Positions 17,060-25,946 of a DNA stretch of 64,000 nt are shown piece after piece; the stretch's first letter is position 1; every line of letters begins with the position of its first letter. Position numbers and translations under genes: made by a program. The notes beneath the pieces are model-generated. The model made no database searches and was not told where the DNA came from. It saw only the letters and a list, made by a program, of their open reading frames with translations. The stretch is taken from assembly GCF_030546935.1 (NCBI RefSeq), contig NZ_JAUOPH010000005.1:62001-126000 (forward strand), in the 5' to 3' direction. This DNA comes from Marinobacter sp. 2_MG-2023. Its GTDB lineage: Bacteria > Pseudomonadota > Gammaproteobacteria > Pseudomonadales > Oleiphilaceae.

Positions 17060-20000
17060 GTCGCGAACTGCCCCCGGTCGGCCCCTCCGGAGCGATTGCC
17101 CGGGTTTTCCAGAATAATCATCTGACGCCTTTGCTGGCGTTACTCTCCATCATTCTGGGTGTGCTTGCGGTTGTTGTGACGCCGAAGGAAGAAGAACCGC
17201 AGATAGACGTTACCATGGCGGACATCATGGTGGCTTTTCCCGGTGCCAGCACACAGGAAGTTGAAAGCGCTATTGCAACCCCGGCCGAACAGGTGATGAG
17301 CGAGATTGCCGGCGTTGAGCACGTTTATTCCGTGTCGCGTCAGGGGCAGGCCATTGTTACCGTGCAGTTTGAAGTCGGCATTCCCCGAAAAGAAGCGCTA
17401 GTCCGGCTTTATAATCAGGTGTATTCAAATCAGGATTGGCTGCCGCCAGAACTGGGCGCCACACAACCGGTCATCAAGCCCAAGGGCATTGATGATGTGC
17501 CGGTAATGACTTTGACTCTTTACGATCCGCGTAATGGACATACTGGCGAAGAGCTTACCCGTCTCGCCCACATGCTTGAAGTCGCGCTCAAGCGAGTGCC
17601 CGGAACCCGCGATGTTTACACCGTAGGCGGCGTGCCCGACCGGGTGGATATCCACTTTGACCCAGCCCTGCTTGCCGGATTCAACCTCACCCTCAGCGAT
17701 ATTCGCGATGCCCTGAAGGCTGCCAACAGCAGTAGTCAGGAAGCGCGTATTACCCGGGATAACCTCTCTATCCCGGTCCAGGCTGGCACCCTGCTGGAGA
17801 GCGTAAACGATGTGCGTCGCCTCGTGGTCGGCATGCACAATGGTGCGGCTGTGCATCTGGACGACGTGGCAAGTGTGAGTCGCGGCGGCACGGTTGCGGA
17901 TCGAAGTGTAATGACCGGTTTCGGGCGAGCTGCGAATGCGAACAGTATCGGACAACCTGGGGGCGTATACCCCGCAGTGACTCTGGCGATAGCCAAAAAA
18001 CCCGGACAAAACGCCGTGGATATCACCACCGCCATTCAGCAGCGGCTGGAGCAGATCCGCAATCGCGCTCTGCCGGAAGGCGTGGAAGTGATTGTCACCC
18101 GGGATTATGGCGAAACTGCCTCCGCGAAGGCCCAAAAGCTCATTTCAGACTTGATTTCCGCTACCCTTTGCGTGGTGTTGCTGGTGCTGGTGGCCATGGG
18201 CTGGCGCCAGGCGCTGATTGTGGGCGTGGCAGTGCTGATCACGCTGTTGCTGACGCTGGTATTCTCCTGGGCCTGGGGCTTTACTCTGAACCGGGTCTCT
18301 CTGTTCGCGCTGATTTTCTCCATCGGTATTCTGGTGGACGACGGCATTGTGATCACCGAAAACATCAATCGCCGGATTCGCAACTCCAACCACCCGTTGA
18401 AAGACATTATTCCGGTGGCGGTAGACGAAGTGGGTACGCCCACCATCATGGCCAGCCTCACCATTATGGCGGCCCTGTTACCCATGGCTTTCGTAACCGG
18501 CCTGATGGGTCCCTACATGAGCCCCATCCCGATCAACGCTTCCGCCGGTATGGTGCTGTCGCAGATTGTTGCCTTTGTGGTTGCGCCCTGGCTGGCGTTT
18601 CGTTTGTTGAAGCGAACGGAAGGCGAAACCGCCGCGGAACTGGAAGGGGGAGGCAGTTCTGCCGATGGTGTCAGTCCCATGTCCATGAAAATATTCGGGG
18701 GCGTCCTTATGCCGTTTCTGGGTGATCACCGCTGGCGTCGTCGCCTGCTCGCGCTTGGAGTGATCCTGCTGACTCTGGCTGCTGCCTCCTTGCCAGCGTT
18801 TCAGGTGGTTATCATGAAAATGCTGCCCTTCGACAACAAGTCCGAGCTTCAGGTTGTGGTTGATATGCCTGAAAGCGCGCCGGTTGAGCAAACCCAGCGG
18901 GTGCTTATGGAAATGGGCCATTACCTGGAGAGCGTTGACGAAGTGACCAGCTGGCAGAGCTATGCCGGTACGGCCGCGCCCATTAACTTCAATGGCCTGG
19001 TACGCCAGTATTACCTGCGCAGCGACCCTTATCAGGGCGATATCCAGGTCAATCTCAGCGATGAGAGTGTGCGGTCCCGCCAGTCCCACGATATTGCCCA
19101 GGCTTTACGGGCACCACTGACTGCCATCGGCGAGCGCCATGGTGCCAGCGTCAAGATTGTTGAAGTGCCGCCGGGGCCACCCGTGCTGTCACCCGTGGTA
19201 GCGGAGATCTACGGCGCAGATGCTGGCCAGCGCGCCAGGTTGGCCCGCTCCGTGGCAGCCGGCATGGCTGAGGTGAAGGGGCTGGTGGATATTGATACCA
19301 CGCTGGAAGCGCCTACCCGGCAATGGGAAGTTGAAGTGGATCGCGCCCGGGCTGCTCGTCTGGGCGTCTCCCAGGCTCAGGTTGTAGAAGCATTGCAGAT
19401 GGGGTTGGGCGGTGTGAACGTCAGCTTTTTACACGATGATCATGCAAAGTACCCAGTGCCGATTCGTGTAACCCTTGGAGACGCTGATAAAGCTCAGTCA
19501 TCGGTGCTTCTGTCCCTGCAGGTGCGCAGCCGCGATGGCAACCTGGTGCCTCTGGCGAGCATTGCCCAGGTGCGCGAAGCCGACTGGATGGGCGCGATTT
19601 ATCACAAAAACCTGCTGCCCGTGACCTATGTAACAGCGGATATGGCGGGAGCTATAGATTCACCCTTGTACGGCATGTTTGCCATGGTTTCACGCCTGAA
19701 TCAGCAAGAGGGCGCACCCGAGCAGTTCTTTATCGATCAACCACCGCTGCCGGAAAAAGGCACGCTCAAGTGGGACGGTGAGTGGCAGATTACCTACGAA
19801 ACCTTCCGTGATATGGGGGCCGCCTATAGCGTGGGCGTATTTATGATCTTCGTACTGCTGGTGGCTCAGTTCCGCTCTTATATTCTGCCGCTGGTTATTA
19901 TGGCGCCCATACCCTTGACCCTGATCGGAATCATGCCCGGACATGCCCTGTTAGGCCGGGAATTTACCGCCACCAGTATGATTGGCATGATCGCTCTGGC

Positions 20001-20286
20001 CGGCATTATCGTACGTAATTCCATATTGCTGGTGGTGTTCATACAGCAGCTTCTGGAAGAAGGGGTTGAGCTGGATAAGGCCGTGGTTCTGGCAGGTGCG
20101 GTACGCATCAAACCAATCGCCCTGACAGCAATATCGGCAATGGTGGGAGCTTACTTTATTCTCAATGACCCCATTTTCAACGGGTTGGCCATCTCCCTGG
20201 TGTTCGGGCTGGCGTTATCCACCTTATTGACAGTGTTGGTGGTGCCATTGCTGTTTTACACGCTCGCCAGGCGGTCATGGGTCTAG
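17056..20286 (+). CDS. RND multidrug-type efflux pump (AcrB/HAE1 superfamily)
   Basis: Proton-driven inner-membrane exporter, 1076 residues, with the usual two repeats: TM1 near residue 25, a large periplasmic loop, TM2-6 (GILVDDGIVITENI carries the paired Asp of TM4), TM7, a second loop and TM8-12 ending near 1070. It starts at TTG 17056, which overlaps the adaptor stop and has AAGGAGG upstream. Compared with AcrB the opening KEEEPQIDVTMADIMVAFPG is of the type found in many marine MFP-RND pairs of unknown substrate. It overlaps the convergent K+ channel gene by 4 bases. Confidence 0.92.
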   Translation: MSRELPPVGPSGAIARVFQNNHLTPLLALLSIILGVLAVVVTPKEEEPQIDVTMADIMVAFPGASTQEVESAIATPAEQVMSEIAGVEHVYSVSRQGQAIVTVQFEVGIPRKEALVRLYNQVYSNQDWLPPELGATQPVIKPKGIDDVPVMTLTLYDPRNGHTGEELTRLAHMLEVALKRVPGTRDVYTVGGVPDRVDIHFDPALLAGFNLTLSDIRDALKAANSSSQEARITRDNLSIPVQAGTLLESVNDVRRLVVGMHNGAAVHLDDVASVSRGGTVADRSVMTGFGRAANANSIGQPGGVYPAVTLAIAKKPGQNAVDITTAIQQRLEQIRNRALPEGVEVIVTRDYGETASAKAQKLISDLISATLCVVLLVLVAMGWRQALIVGVAVLITLLLTLVFSWAWGFTLNRVSLFALIFSIGILVDDGIVITENINRRIRNSNHPLKDIIPVAVDEVGTPTIMASLTIMAALLPMAFVTGLMGPYMSPIPINASAGMVLSQIVAFVVAPWLAFRLLKRTEGETAAELEGGGSSADGVSPMSMKIFGGVLMPFLGDHRWRRRLLALGVILLTLAAASLPAFQVVIMKMLPFDNKSELQVVVDMPESAPVEQTQRVLMEMGHYLESVDEVTSWQSYAGTAAPINFNGLVRQYYLRSDPYQGDIQVNLSDESVRSRQSHDIAQALRAPLTAIGERHGASVKIVEVPPGPPVLSPVVAEIYGADAGQRARLARSVAAGMAEVKGLVDIDTTLEAPTRQWEVEVDRARAARLGVSQAQVVEALQMGLGGVNVSFLHDDHAKYPVPIRVTLGDADKAQSSVLLSLQVRSRDGNLVPLASIAQVREADWMGAIYHKNLLPVTYVTADMAGAIDSPLYGMFAMVSRLNQQEGAPEQFFIDQPPLPEKGTLKWDGEWQITYETFRDMGAAYSVGVFMIFVLLVAQFRSYILPLVIMAPIPLTLIGIMPGHALLGREFTATSMIGMIALAGIIVRNSILLVVFIQQLLEEGVELDKAVVLAGAVRIKPIALTAISAMVGAYFILNDPIFNGLAISLVFGLALSTLLTVLVVPLLFYTLARRSWV

Positions 20287-20741
20287 TGATGTTCGGTGCC
20301 AGTCCAGTAGCGTTGCATTTTTACAAACAGGAAAGACGCGCTCCAGGTAATCAGCACCAGCCCCGTGAGCCCTTCAATGCCGGTCAGGAACCTTAGCTCA
20401 CCGATAGGTTCGATATCACCATAGCCAACTGTGGTGAAGGTGCTGAAAGAAAAGTAAATGCAGTCCAGAAAACTGCCATCAAAGTTGCCAGTCAACAAAC
20501 CCCATGCGTCGGCGTGATGCATGTAGTAGTAGGCTCCGGCAAACACCCATACCTCTACCGTGTGGGCGAGCAGTACGCCAAGGACGGCGACGACCAGGCG
20601 AAAGTGATGACTTTCATGCATTTTTGCCAATATTGCGCTCAGGCGTACAAGCACCTCGTGGTGCATGAGGACGACGACCACCACAAGGGTGGCGTTGATG
20701 GCGGTTGCGCTGAGCAGGTTGGCATAATCTTCTGCGAACAA
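20283..20741 (-). CDS. two-TM potassium channel family protein
   Basis: 152 residues with three hydrophobic segments and a pore loop. The selectivity filter TVGYGD (104-109), preceded by FSFSTFT, is diagnostic of K+ channels. There is no C-terminal RCK/TrkA domain, so any gating domain would be on another protein. The first in-frame start is TTG at 20741 without a clear Shine-Dalgarno; ATG 20666 would remove most of the first membrane segment and is less likely. It sits alone, convergent with one RND gene and divergent from the next adaptor gene. Confidence 0.82.
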   Translation of the reverse strand: MFAEDYANLLSATAINATLVVVVVLMHHEVLVRLSAILAKMHESHHFRLVVAVLGVLLAHTVEVWVFAGAYYYMHHADAWGLLTGNFDGSFLDCIYFSFSTFTTVGYGDIEPIGELRFLTGIEGLTGLVLITWSASFLFVKMQRYWTGTEHH

Positions 20742-20787
20742 ACGGTTAGTACTCCCTGGGTATCGTGCAAAGACACCCTGATGACAG

Positions 20788-20807
20788 GCTCCGTTTTGTG
20801 ACGGAGC
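20788..20807. promoter_or_regulatory. inverted repeat before the second MFP-RND operon
   Basis: GCTCCGT and ACGGAGC (7-6-7, perfect), followed by TATATTTAA, lie 29-48 bases upstream of the adaptor start. Could be an operator or a leader hairpin; no regulator gene is adjacent. Confidence 0.3.
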
Positions 20808-20835
20808 TATATTTAACTTAGCTGGTTACTACGTG

Positions 20836-22074
20836 ATGTCCAAACGACTTATACCTCTGATTATTCTGGCGGCCGGTGTTCTTGGGTTTCTGTTTCTGAA
20901 AATGACCCGGCCGGAGCCTGCCTCAGTAAGCGCAACTGAACGCAGTTGGCGAGTACAGGTTCAGGTCGTCGCACCGGAAGCACACACACCGGTGTTGCCT
21001 TTGTATGGTGAGGTGGTGGCGCCCGAACAGGTGTCGGTGGTGGCTACCCTGGCTGGTCGCATTAGCGAAAGGCCGGTTTCAGAGGGGCAACGAGTGAGCG
21101 CTGGAGACTTGCTGGTCGCTCTGGATGCCGGGGATATTGAACCAGTGCTGGCCCAGGCGAAAGCTCAGGTGGCCGATCTTGAGGCACAGATTCGATCTGA
21201 ACAAGTGCGCTACCGCAATGATCAGGCCGCGCTCAAAAGCGAGCATGCGATTCTGGCCAACGCCCGCCGGCAACTGGAGCGTACCCGCTCCCTGGTAGAC
21301 CGCAACCTTGCTTCCCGTGAGGATCTCGAGATCGTAACAGACGGCGCAGCCAGGGCTGAGCTGGTCGTCAGTATTCGCCAACGCGCCATCGACGAACACC
21401 CGGCACGGTTGCAAAGCCTTGAAGCCAGGCTTGCCCAGGCCGAGGCAACGCTTGCAACAACCCAGCGGGATGCCGAGCGCTCCCGGGTTGTTGCTCCATT
21501 TGATGGTGTTGTGACGGATGTTCAGGTCGCTGTTGGCGACCAGGTATCCCGAAACCAGAAATTATTCTCTGTCTACGCCGTAAAGGGTTTGGAGCTTCGA
21601 GCCAGGGTGCCAGATATGTATCGGGCCGAGCTGTCAGACGCACTGGCTGAGGGCAAAAGCCTGTATGCCTATAGTGACAGGCGGGACATTCGCTTTCGAT
21701 TCGAGCGCTTTGCCGGTACCAGCGACCCCGCCGGAACCGAGGCAATTCTTGCCCTGGCCGGGGATGCCGGGGGGTTGCGCCCGGGGGCTCTGCTGCCGGT
21801 CAGCCTCGAACGACCAGAGCGCAACGCAACGGTCGCCGTCCCATTCAGTGCCCTGTACGGCGCTGACAGCATTTACCTGATGACAGACGATAACCGCATG
21901 CGGCGAGTTCTCGTAGAGCGTGTGGGCGAAGCTCTCTCGGCGAATGGCGAGCGCCGCCTCCTGATTGCCGGAGAGGCATTGAAGCCCGGTGCCCGTCTGA
22001 TTGTCACGCATCTGCCCAATGCGCTCACCGGGCTGAAAGTTGACGTGACCGACGATGAGAGCCAGGTACGATGA
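20836..22074 (+). CDS. RND efflux periplasmic adaptor (membrane fusion protein)
   Basis: 412 residues from ATG 20836. An N-terminal membrane anchor (LIPLIILAAGVLGFLFL) replaces a cleavable signal. Lipoyl-like domain halves are around GRISERPVSEGQRVSAGD and APFDGVVTDVQVAVGDQV, with a long coiled coil between them rich in Ala, Arg and Gln (about 100-205). The stop codon overlaps the RND start (ATGA). It is the first gene of a five-gene run: adaptor, RND pump, ABC ATPase, FtsX permease, AttH-like lipoprotein. The Shine-Dalgarno is weak. Confidence 0.9.
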   Translation: MSKRLIPLIILAAGVLGFLFLKMTRPEPASVSATERSWRVQVQVVAPEAHTPVLPLYGEVVAPEQVSVVATLAGRISERPVSEGQRVSAGDLLVALDAGDIEPVLAQAKAQVADLEAQIRSEQVRYRNDQAALKSEHAILANARRQLERTRSLVDRNLASREDLEIVTDGAARAELVVSIRQRAIDEHPARLQSLEARLAQAEATLATTQRDAERSRVVAPFDGVVTDVQVAVGDQVSRNQKLFSVYAVKGLELRARVPDMYRAELSDALAEGKSLYAYSDRRDIRFRFERFAGTSDPAGTEAILALAGDAGGLRPGALLPVSLERPERNATVAVPFSALYGADSIYLMTDDNRMRRVLVERVGEALSANGERRLLIAGEALKPGARLIVTHLPNALTGLKVDVTDDESQVR

Positions 22075-25000
22075 GGCGTAAAAAAGGCGTTATCGGTTTC
22101 TTTGTGCATCACAAGGTTGCTGGCAACCTTGTGATGATCATGATGCTGCTTGCCGGTGGGTTGGCACTTACCCGTATGAACGTTCAGTTCTTTCCTACCT
22201 TTGCGCTGGACGTGGTCAGTGTGCGCGTGGTCTGGAGTGGTGCTTCCGCTGAAGATGTGGAGCAGGGGATCACCAACCCTCTGGAGCAGCGCCTGCGTAG
22301 TGTGGATGGACTCAAAAAGATGACCTCCACGTCGGCTCAGAGCGTGGCGGCCATAACCCTGGAGTTTGAGGAAGGGACCAATCCGATCAGTGCGCTGGAT
22401 GATGTGCGTCAGCAGGTGGATGAGTTTACCAATCTTCCGGCAGAGGCTGAGGAGCCTGAGGTTACCCGGATTGAACGCTACGAGCCTGTCGCTCGGTTAC
22501 TGGTGTTCGGGGATGTTGATCGCAGCGAACTGCGAGCTCTGGCTTACCGCTTTGAAGACGAGCTTCTACAGCAGGGTATAGACCGGATTTCGTTCCAGGG
22601 ACTGCCGGAGCAGCAAATCAGCATTGATGTTCCGGTGGAAAAGTTGGAGACGCTGGGGCTCACATTGGGGCAGGTTGCCGACCGGGTGGCTTCGGTTTCA
22701 CGGGATTTGCCCGCCGGCATAATGGCCCAGCAGGATGCAGCCCGGGAGCTAAGGTCTGTTGAACAGCGGCGCAGCCCGCAGGCATTTGAGTCTGTGCCCG
22801 TTCTCAGTGGCGAACGCACGCAACTGCTGCTTGGGGATATCGCCGAGGTTCGTCAGGAAGATCGGGACAGTCAGGTTACGCTCACCCGTGATGGGTTTCC
22901 GGCTATCGAGCTGCAGCTCCAGCGTTCGGAAAACGGTAACTCCCTGGCGGCAGCCAAGGTTCTGCAACAATGGCTCGACGAGACGCGAGCTACCCTGCCT
23001 CCTTCGATAAAGCTGGAGGTTTACGATGAGACCTGGCAGCTTCTGAATGATCGCATTTCCCTTTTGACCAGTAATGGTCTTGGCGGTCTAATACTGGTTG
23101 TCTGCCTGCTGTATCTGTTTCTTCCGGGGCGCGTGGCATTCTGGGTGGCTGTGGGGATTCCAACGGCGTTTCTTGCCGCTCTGGGTGTGCTCTGGCTGAT
23201 TGGCGGCTCCATTAACATGATATCCCTGTTTGCTCTGATCATGGCATTGGGGGTGATTGTAGACGATGCCATCGTAGTGGGTGAGGATGCCGATGCTCAT
23301 GCCCGCATGGGTGAAGCCTCGGTTTATGCGTCGGAGGGCGCTGCCAAGCGAATGGTCTGGCCAGTGCTGGCCTCATCTCTGACCACCGTTGCGGCTTTTA
23401 TGCCGCTCCTGGTTGTAGGTGGTGTAATCGGCAACATTCTCGGCGATATACCGGTTGTCATGATCTGCGTGCTGATTGCATCACTTCTGGAGTGCTTCAT
23501 TGTGCTACCGGCGCATTTACGGCATGCCTTCACGCCCCGGCGTACAGGCAAGACGGGGGCAGCAGAACCCGCTACGCCCAGCCGCAATCCGGTTGCGCGT
23601 TTTCGAGTTGGTTTTGAACGCCGGTTTGATCGCTTTCGCGAAGGTCCTTTTCGCCGGTTCTCCCAGCGTAGCCTGGAAAACCGGGCTATTACCATGGCAA
23701 GTATTCTGGCGTTAGCACTGGTTACCGTGGGGCTCCTTGCCGGCGGCCGCCTCGGGTTCAATTTCTTTCCGACGCCGGAGCCCTCTGTTCTCTACGCCAA
23801 CGCCAGTTTTGTTGCGGGCACGGAGAGGGCGACTGTTGACCGATTTATGACCGACATGCAGAAAACGCTGAATGACACGGAGGCGGCGTTAGGCGGCAAC
23901 CTGATTCTGCACGCGGTGACCATGGAGGGCGCAACTCTGGGCGCCGAAGGAAGCTCACGTACCGGCGATGAGCTCGGCTCCATAATGATTGAGTTGGTGC
24001 CTTCGGATCAGCGGCCGGTGCGTAACCCGGAATTTATCAACGAATGGCGCAGCCGACTGATCTTGCCGGCCGGGTTGGATAACCTTGCTATTTCCGAGCG
24101 CCAGGCGGGACCCCCAGGCAGTGATGTGAATGTGCGGCTAACGGGGGATGACGCAGAAAACCTGAAGTTTGCGGCTGACGAACTGGCGCAGGCGTTATCG
24201 ACCCTGCCCGGTGTACTGGATGTGGAAGATGATATGCCCTGGGGCCGGGAACAACTGATTTATCAGGCCAGCGCCTACGGTGAGGCGCTTGGCCTCACCA
24301 CCACCGATCTGGGTAGCCAGCTGCGGTCAGCATTTGATGGCAGGGTTGCCCAGATCTACCAGGACGGCCGTGATGAGATGGAAGTGCGGGTGCAGCTGCC
24401 CCGGGATCAGCGTGAGCGCTTATCTACGCTGTCCCGCGTGACTGTACGTTTACCCGATGGACGCTTTGTACCCCTGGGGCAGGTGATGAACCTGGATCAT
24501 CGGCAGGGCTTTGAGGCACTGCGCCACGCCGACGGTAAGCTGGCGGTGGAAGTAACGTCTGCGCTCAATACGCGGGTAAGTACCACGGATCAGATCCTCG
24601 AGAGCCTGCAGGCCGGCGCGCTACCGGATATTGCCAGCCGCTACGGGGTACGTTATAGCTTTGAAGGTCGGGCTGCGGATCAGCGCGAAACCATTGCGGA
24701 TATGAAAACCGGTTTGTTGATCGGTGTGGCATTGATGTACGTGATCCTGGCCTGGGTGTTTTCCTCATGGACCCTGCCTTTAATTGTGATGGCAATTATT
24801 CCCTTTGCCCTGGTAGGCGCCTTGTTGGGCCACTGGTTGATGGGGCTACAGCTCACGGTTCTATCGCTGTTCGGTTTTTTTGGCCTGGCCGGCATTGTGG
24901 TGAATAACGCGATTATTCTGGTGTCCTTTTACAACCAGCAGCGCCAGAAGGGCCTGGGTATCAACGAGGCTCTGAACGAAGCGGCTGTCCAGCGGGTACG

Positions 25001-25241
25001 TGCGGTATTGCTCACATCGCTGACGACCATTGGTGGATTGCTGCCGCTGCTGTTTGAAACCTCGCTGCAGGCGCAGTTCCTGATTCCCATGGCCACATCC
25101 ATTGCTTTTGGTCTGGGATTGTCTACGGTGTTGGTGCTGCTGGTTATTCCGGCCCTGCTATCCTGGCTGGAGCAGATCCGCGAATGGCGAGCCAGGCGCC
25201 ACGGTGGAGAGGCAGAACCGCTGGGGGCAGGAGAGTCTTAA
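22071..25241 (+). CDS. RND efflux pump (AcrB/HAE superfamily)
   Basis: 1056 residues. The N-terminal segment FFVHHKVAGNLVMIMMLLAG is the first membrane helix; GVIVDDAIVVGEDADAH in TM4 has the two proton-relay Asp residues. Two large periplasmic loops flank this. The sequence differs clearly from the pump at 17056, so the two are not a recent duplication. It overlaps the adaptor gene by ATGA and is followed after 24 bases by an ABC transporter ATPase. The substrate is not known; the coupling to lipid/lipoprotein-type ABC genes suggests an envelope role. Confidence 0.92.
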   Translation: MRRKKGVIGFFVHHKVAGNLVMIMMLLAGGLALTRMNVQFFPTFALDVVSVRVVWSGASAEDVEQGITNPLEQRLRSVDGLKKMTSTSAQSVAAITLEFEEGTNPISALDDVRQQVDEFTNLPAEAEEPEVTRIERYEPVARLLVFGDVDRSELRALAYRFEDELLQQGIDRISFQGLPEQQISIDVPVEKLETLGLTLGQVADRVASVSRDLPAGIMAQQDAARELRSVEQRRSPQAFESVPVLSGERTQLLLGDIAEVRQEDRDSQVTLTRDGFPAIELQLQRSENGNSLAAAKVLQQWLDETRATLPPSIKLEVYDETWQLLNDRISLLTSNGLGGLILVVCLLYLFLPGRVAFWVAVGIPTAFLAALGVLWLIGGSINMISLFALIMALGVIVDDAIVVGEDADAHARMGEASVYASEGAAKRMVWPVLASSLTTVAAFMPLLVVGGVIGNILGDIPVVMICVLIASLLECFIVLPAHLRHAFTPRRTGKTGAAEPATPSRNPVARFRVGFERRFDRFREGPFRRFSQRSLENRAITMASILALALVTVGLLAGGRLGFNFFPTPEPSVLYANASFVAGTERATVDRFMTDMQKTLNDTEAALGGNLILHAVTMEGATLGAEGSSRTGDELGSIMIELVPSDQRPVRNPEFINEWRSRLILPAGLDNLAISERQAGPPGSDVNVRLTGDDAENLKFAADELAQALSTLPGVLDVEDDMPWGREQLIYQASAYGEALGLTTTDLGSQLRSAFDGRVAQIYQDGRDEMEVRVQLPRDQRERLSTLSRVTVRLPDGRFVPLGQVMNLDHRQGFEALRHADGKLAVEVTSALNTRVSTTDQILESLQAGALPDIASRYGVRYSFEGRAADQRETIADMKTGLLIGVALMYVILAWVFSSWTLPLIVMAIIPFALVGALLGHWLMGLQLTVLSLFGFFGLAGIVVNNAIILVSFYNQQRQKGLGINEALNEAAVQRVRAVLLTSLTTIGGLLPLLFETSLQAQFLIPMATSIAFGLGLSTVLVLLVIPALLSWLEQIREWRARRHGGEAEPLGAGES

Positions 25242-25265
25242 ACGGCAGTGAGAAGAGGTACTTTT

Positions 25266-25946
25266 ATGACTGAATCTCTGCTGGCTGTTCGGGGCCTGGG
25301 CAAGCATTTTGTCAGCGGCAACGAAACTGTTCCGGTTATTGGAAAACTGTCATTTACCCTCGGGCAAGGGCAGTCGTTGGCCCTTACTGGTCGGTCTGGC
25401 TCCGGCAAAAGCACTCTTTTGAACCTCTTGTGTGGTCTGGAACGGCCGGATGCCGGCACCATTGTCATATGTGGCGAGGTTTTCGAGGCCGGCGGCACGG
25501 CGGCTCTTCGAACAGCAAAAGCGTGGTCGGCGTTGCGTCGACAGCGGATCGGCGTGGTGTTTCAGGAGGCGAACCTGATGCCCGCACTGTCGCTGCTGGA
25601 GAATGTGCGGTTTCGCGCCCGGCTTGCTGGTCGTGATCCGGCGAAAAGTGAAGATTGGCTGACCCGCCTCGATATTGGTGATCTCGCCCAGCGCTATCCG
25701 GACGAGGTATCCGGCGGCCAGCGCCAGCGCGCGGCATTGGCCATGGCTTTTGCGATGGAGCCGGCGCTGATTTTGGCGGACGAGCCCACAGGGAGCCTTG
25801 ATCGCCATACCTCCGACGATGTTACCCGTGTGCTGTTCGACCTTCAGGCCCGCTACGGCTGCGGTCTGATACTGGCAACCCACGACGCAGAACTTGCTGC
25901 GGGTTGCCAGCAGCACCTGGATCTCGGCCATTCAGGCGCCGTATGA
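25266..25946 (+). CDS. ABC transporter ATP-binding protein (LolD/MacB type)
   Basis: 226 residues. Walker A GRSGSGKST, signature VSGGQRQRA, Walker B ALILADEPTGSLD and the switch histidine in LATHDAEL are all present. The EPTGSLD sequence is typical of the LolD/MacB/FtsE class that works with FtsX-type permeases. ATG 25266 has AGAGG eight bases upstream and is preferred over the in-frame GTG at 25248. Its stop overlaps the permease start (ATGA), so both form one exporter or mechanotransmitter. Confidence 0.93.
   Translation: MTESLLAVRGLGKHFVSGNETVPVIGKLSFTLGQGQSLALTGRSGSGKSTLLNLLCGLERPDAGTIVICGEVFEAGGTAALRTAKAWSALRRQRIGVVFQEANLMPALSLLENVRFRARLAGRDPAKSEDWLTRLDIGDLAQRYPDEVSGGQRQRAALAMAFAMEPALILADEPTGSLDRHTSDDVTRVLFDLQARYGCGLILATHDAELAAGCQQHLDLGHSGAV

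Noticed and set aside
17425..18135. 236-residue minus-strand frame opposite the RND gene
   Set aside because: Shadow frame inside a conserved RND pump gene.
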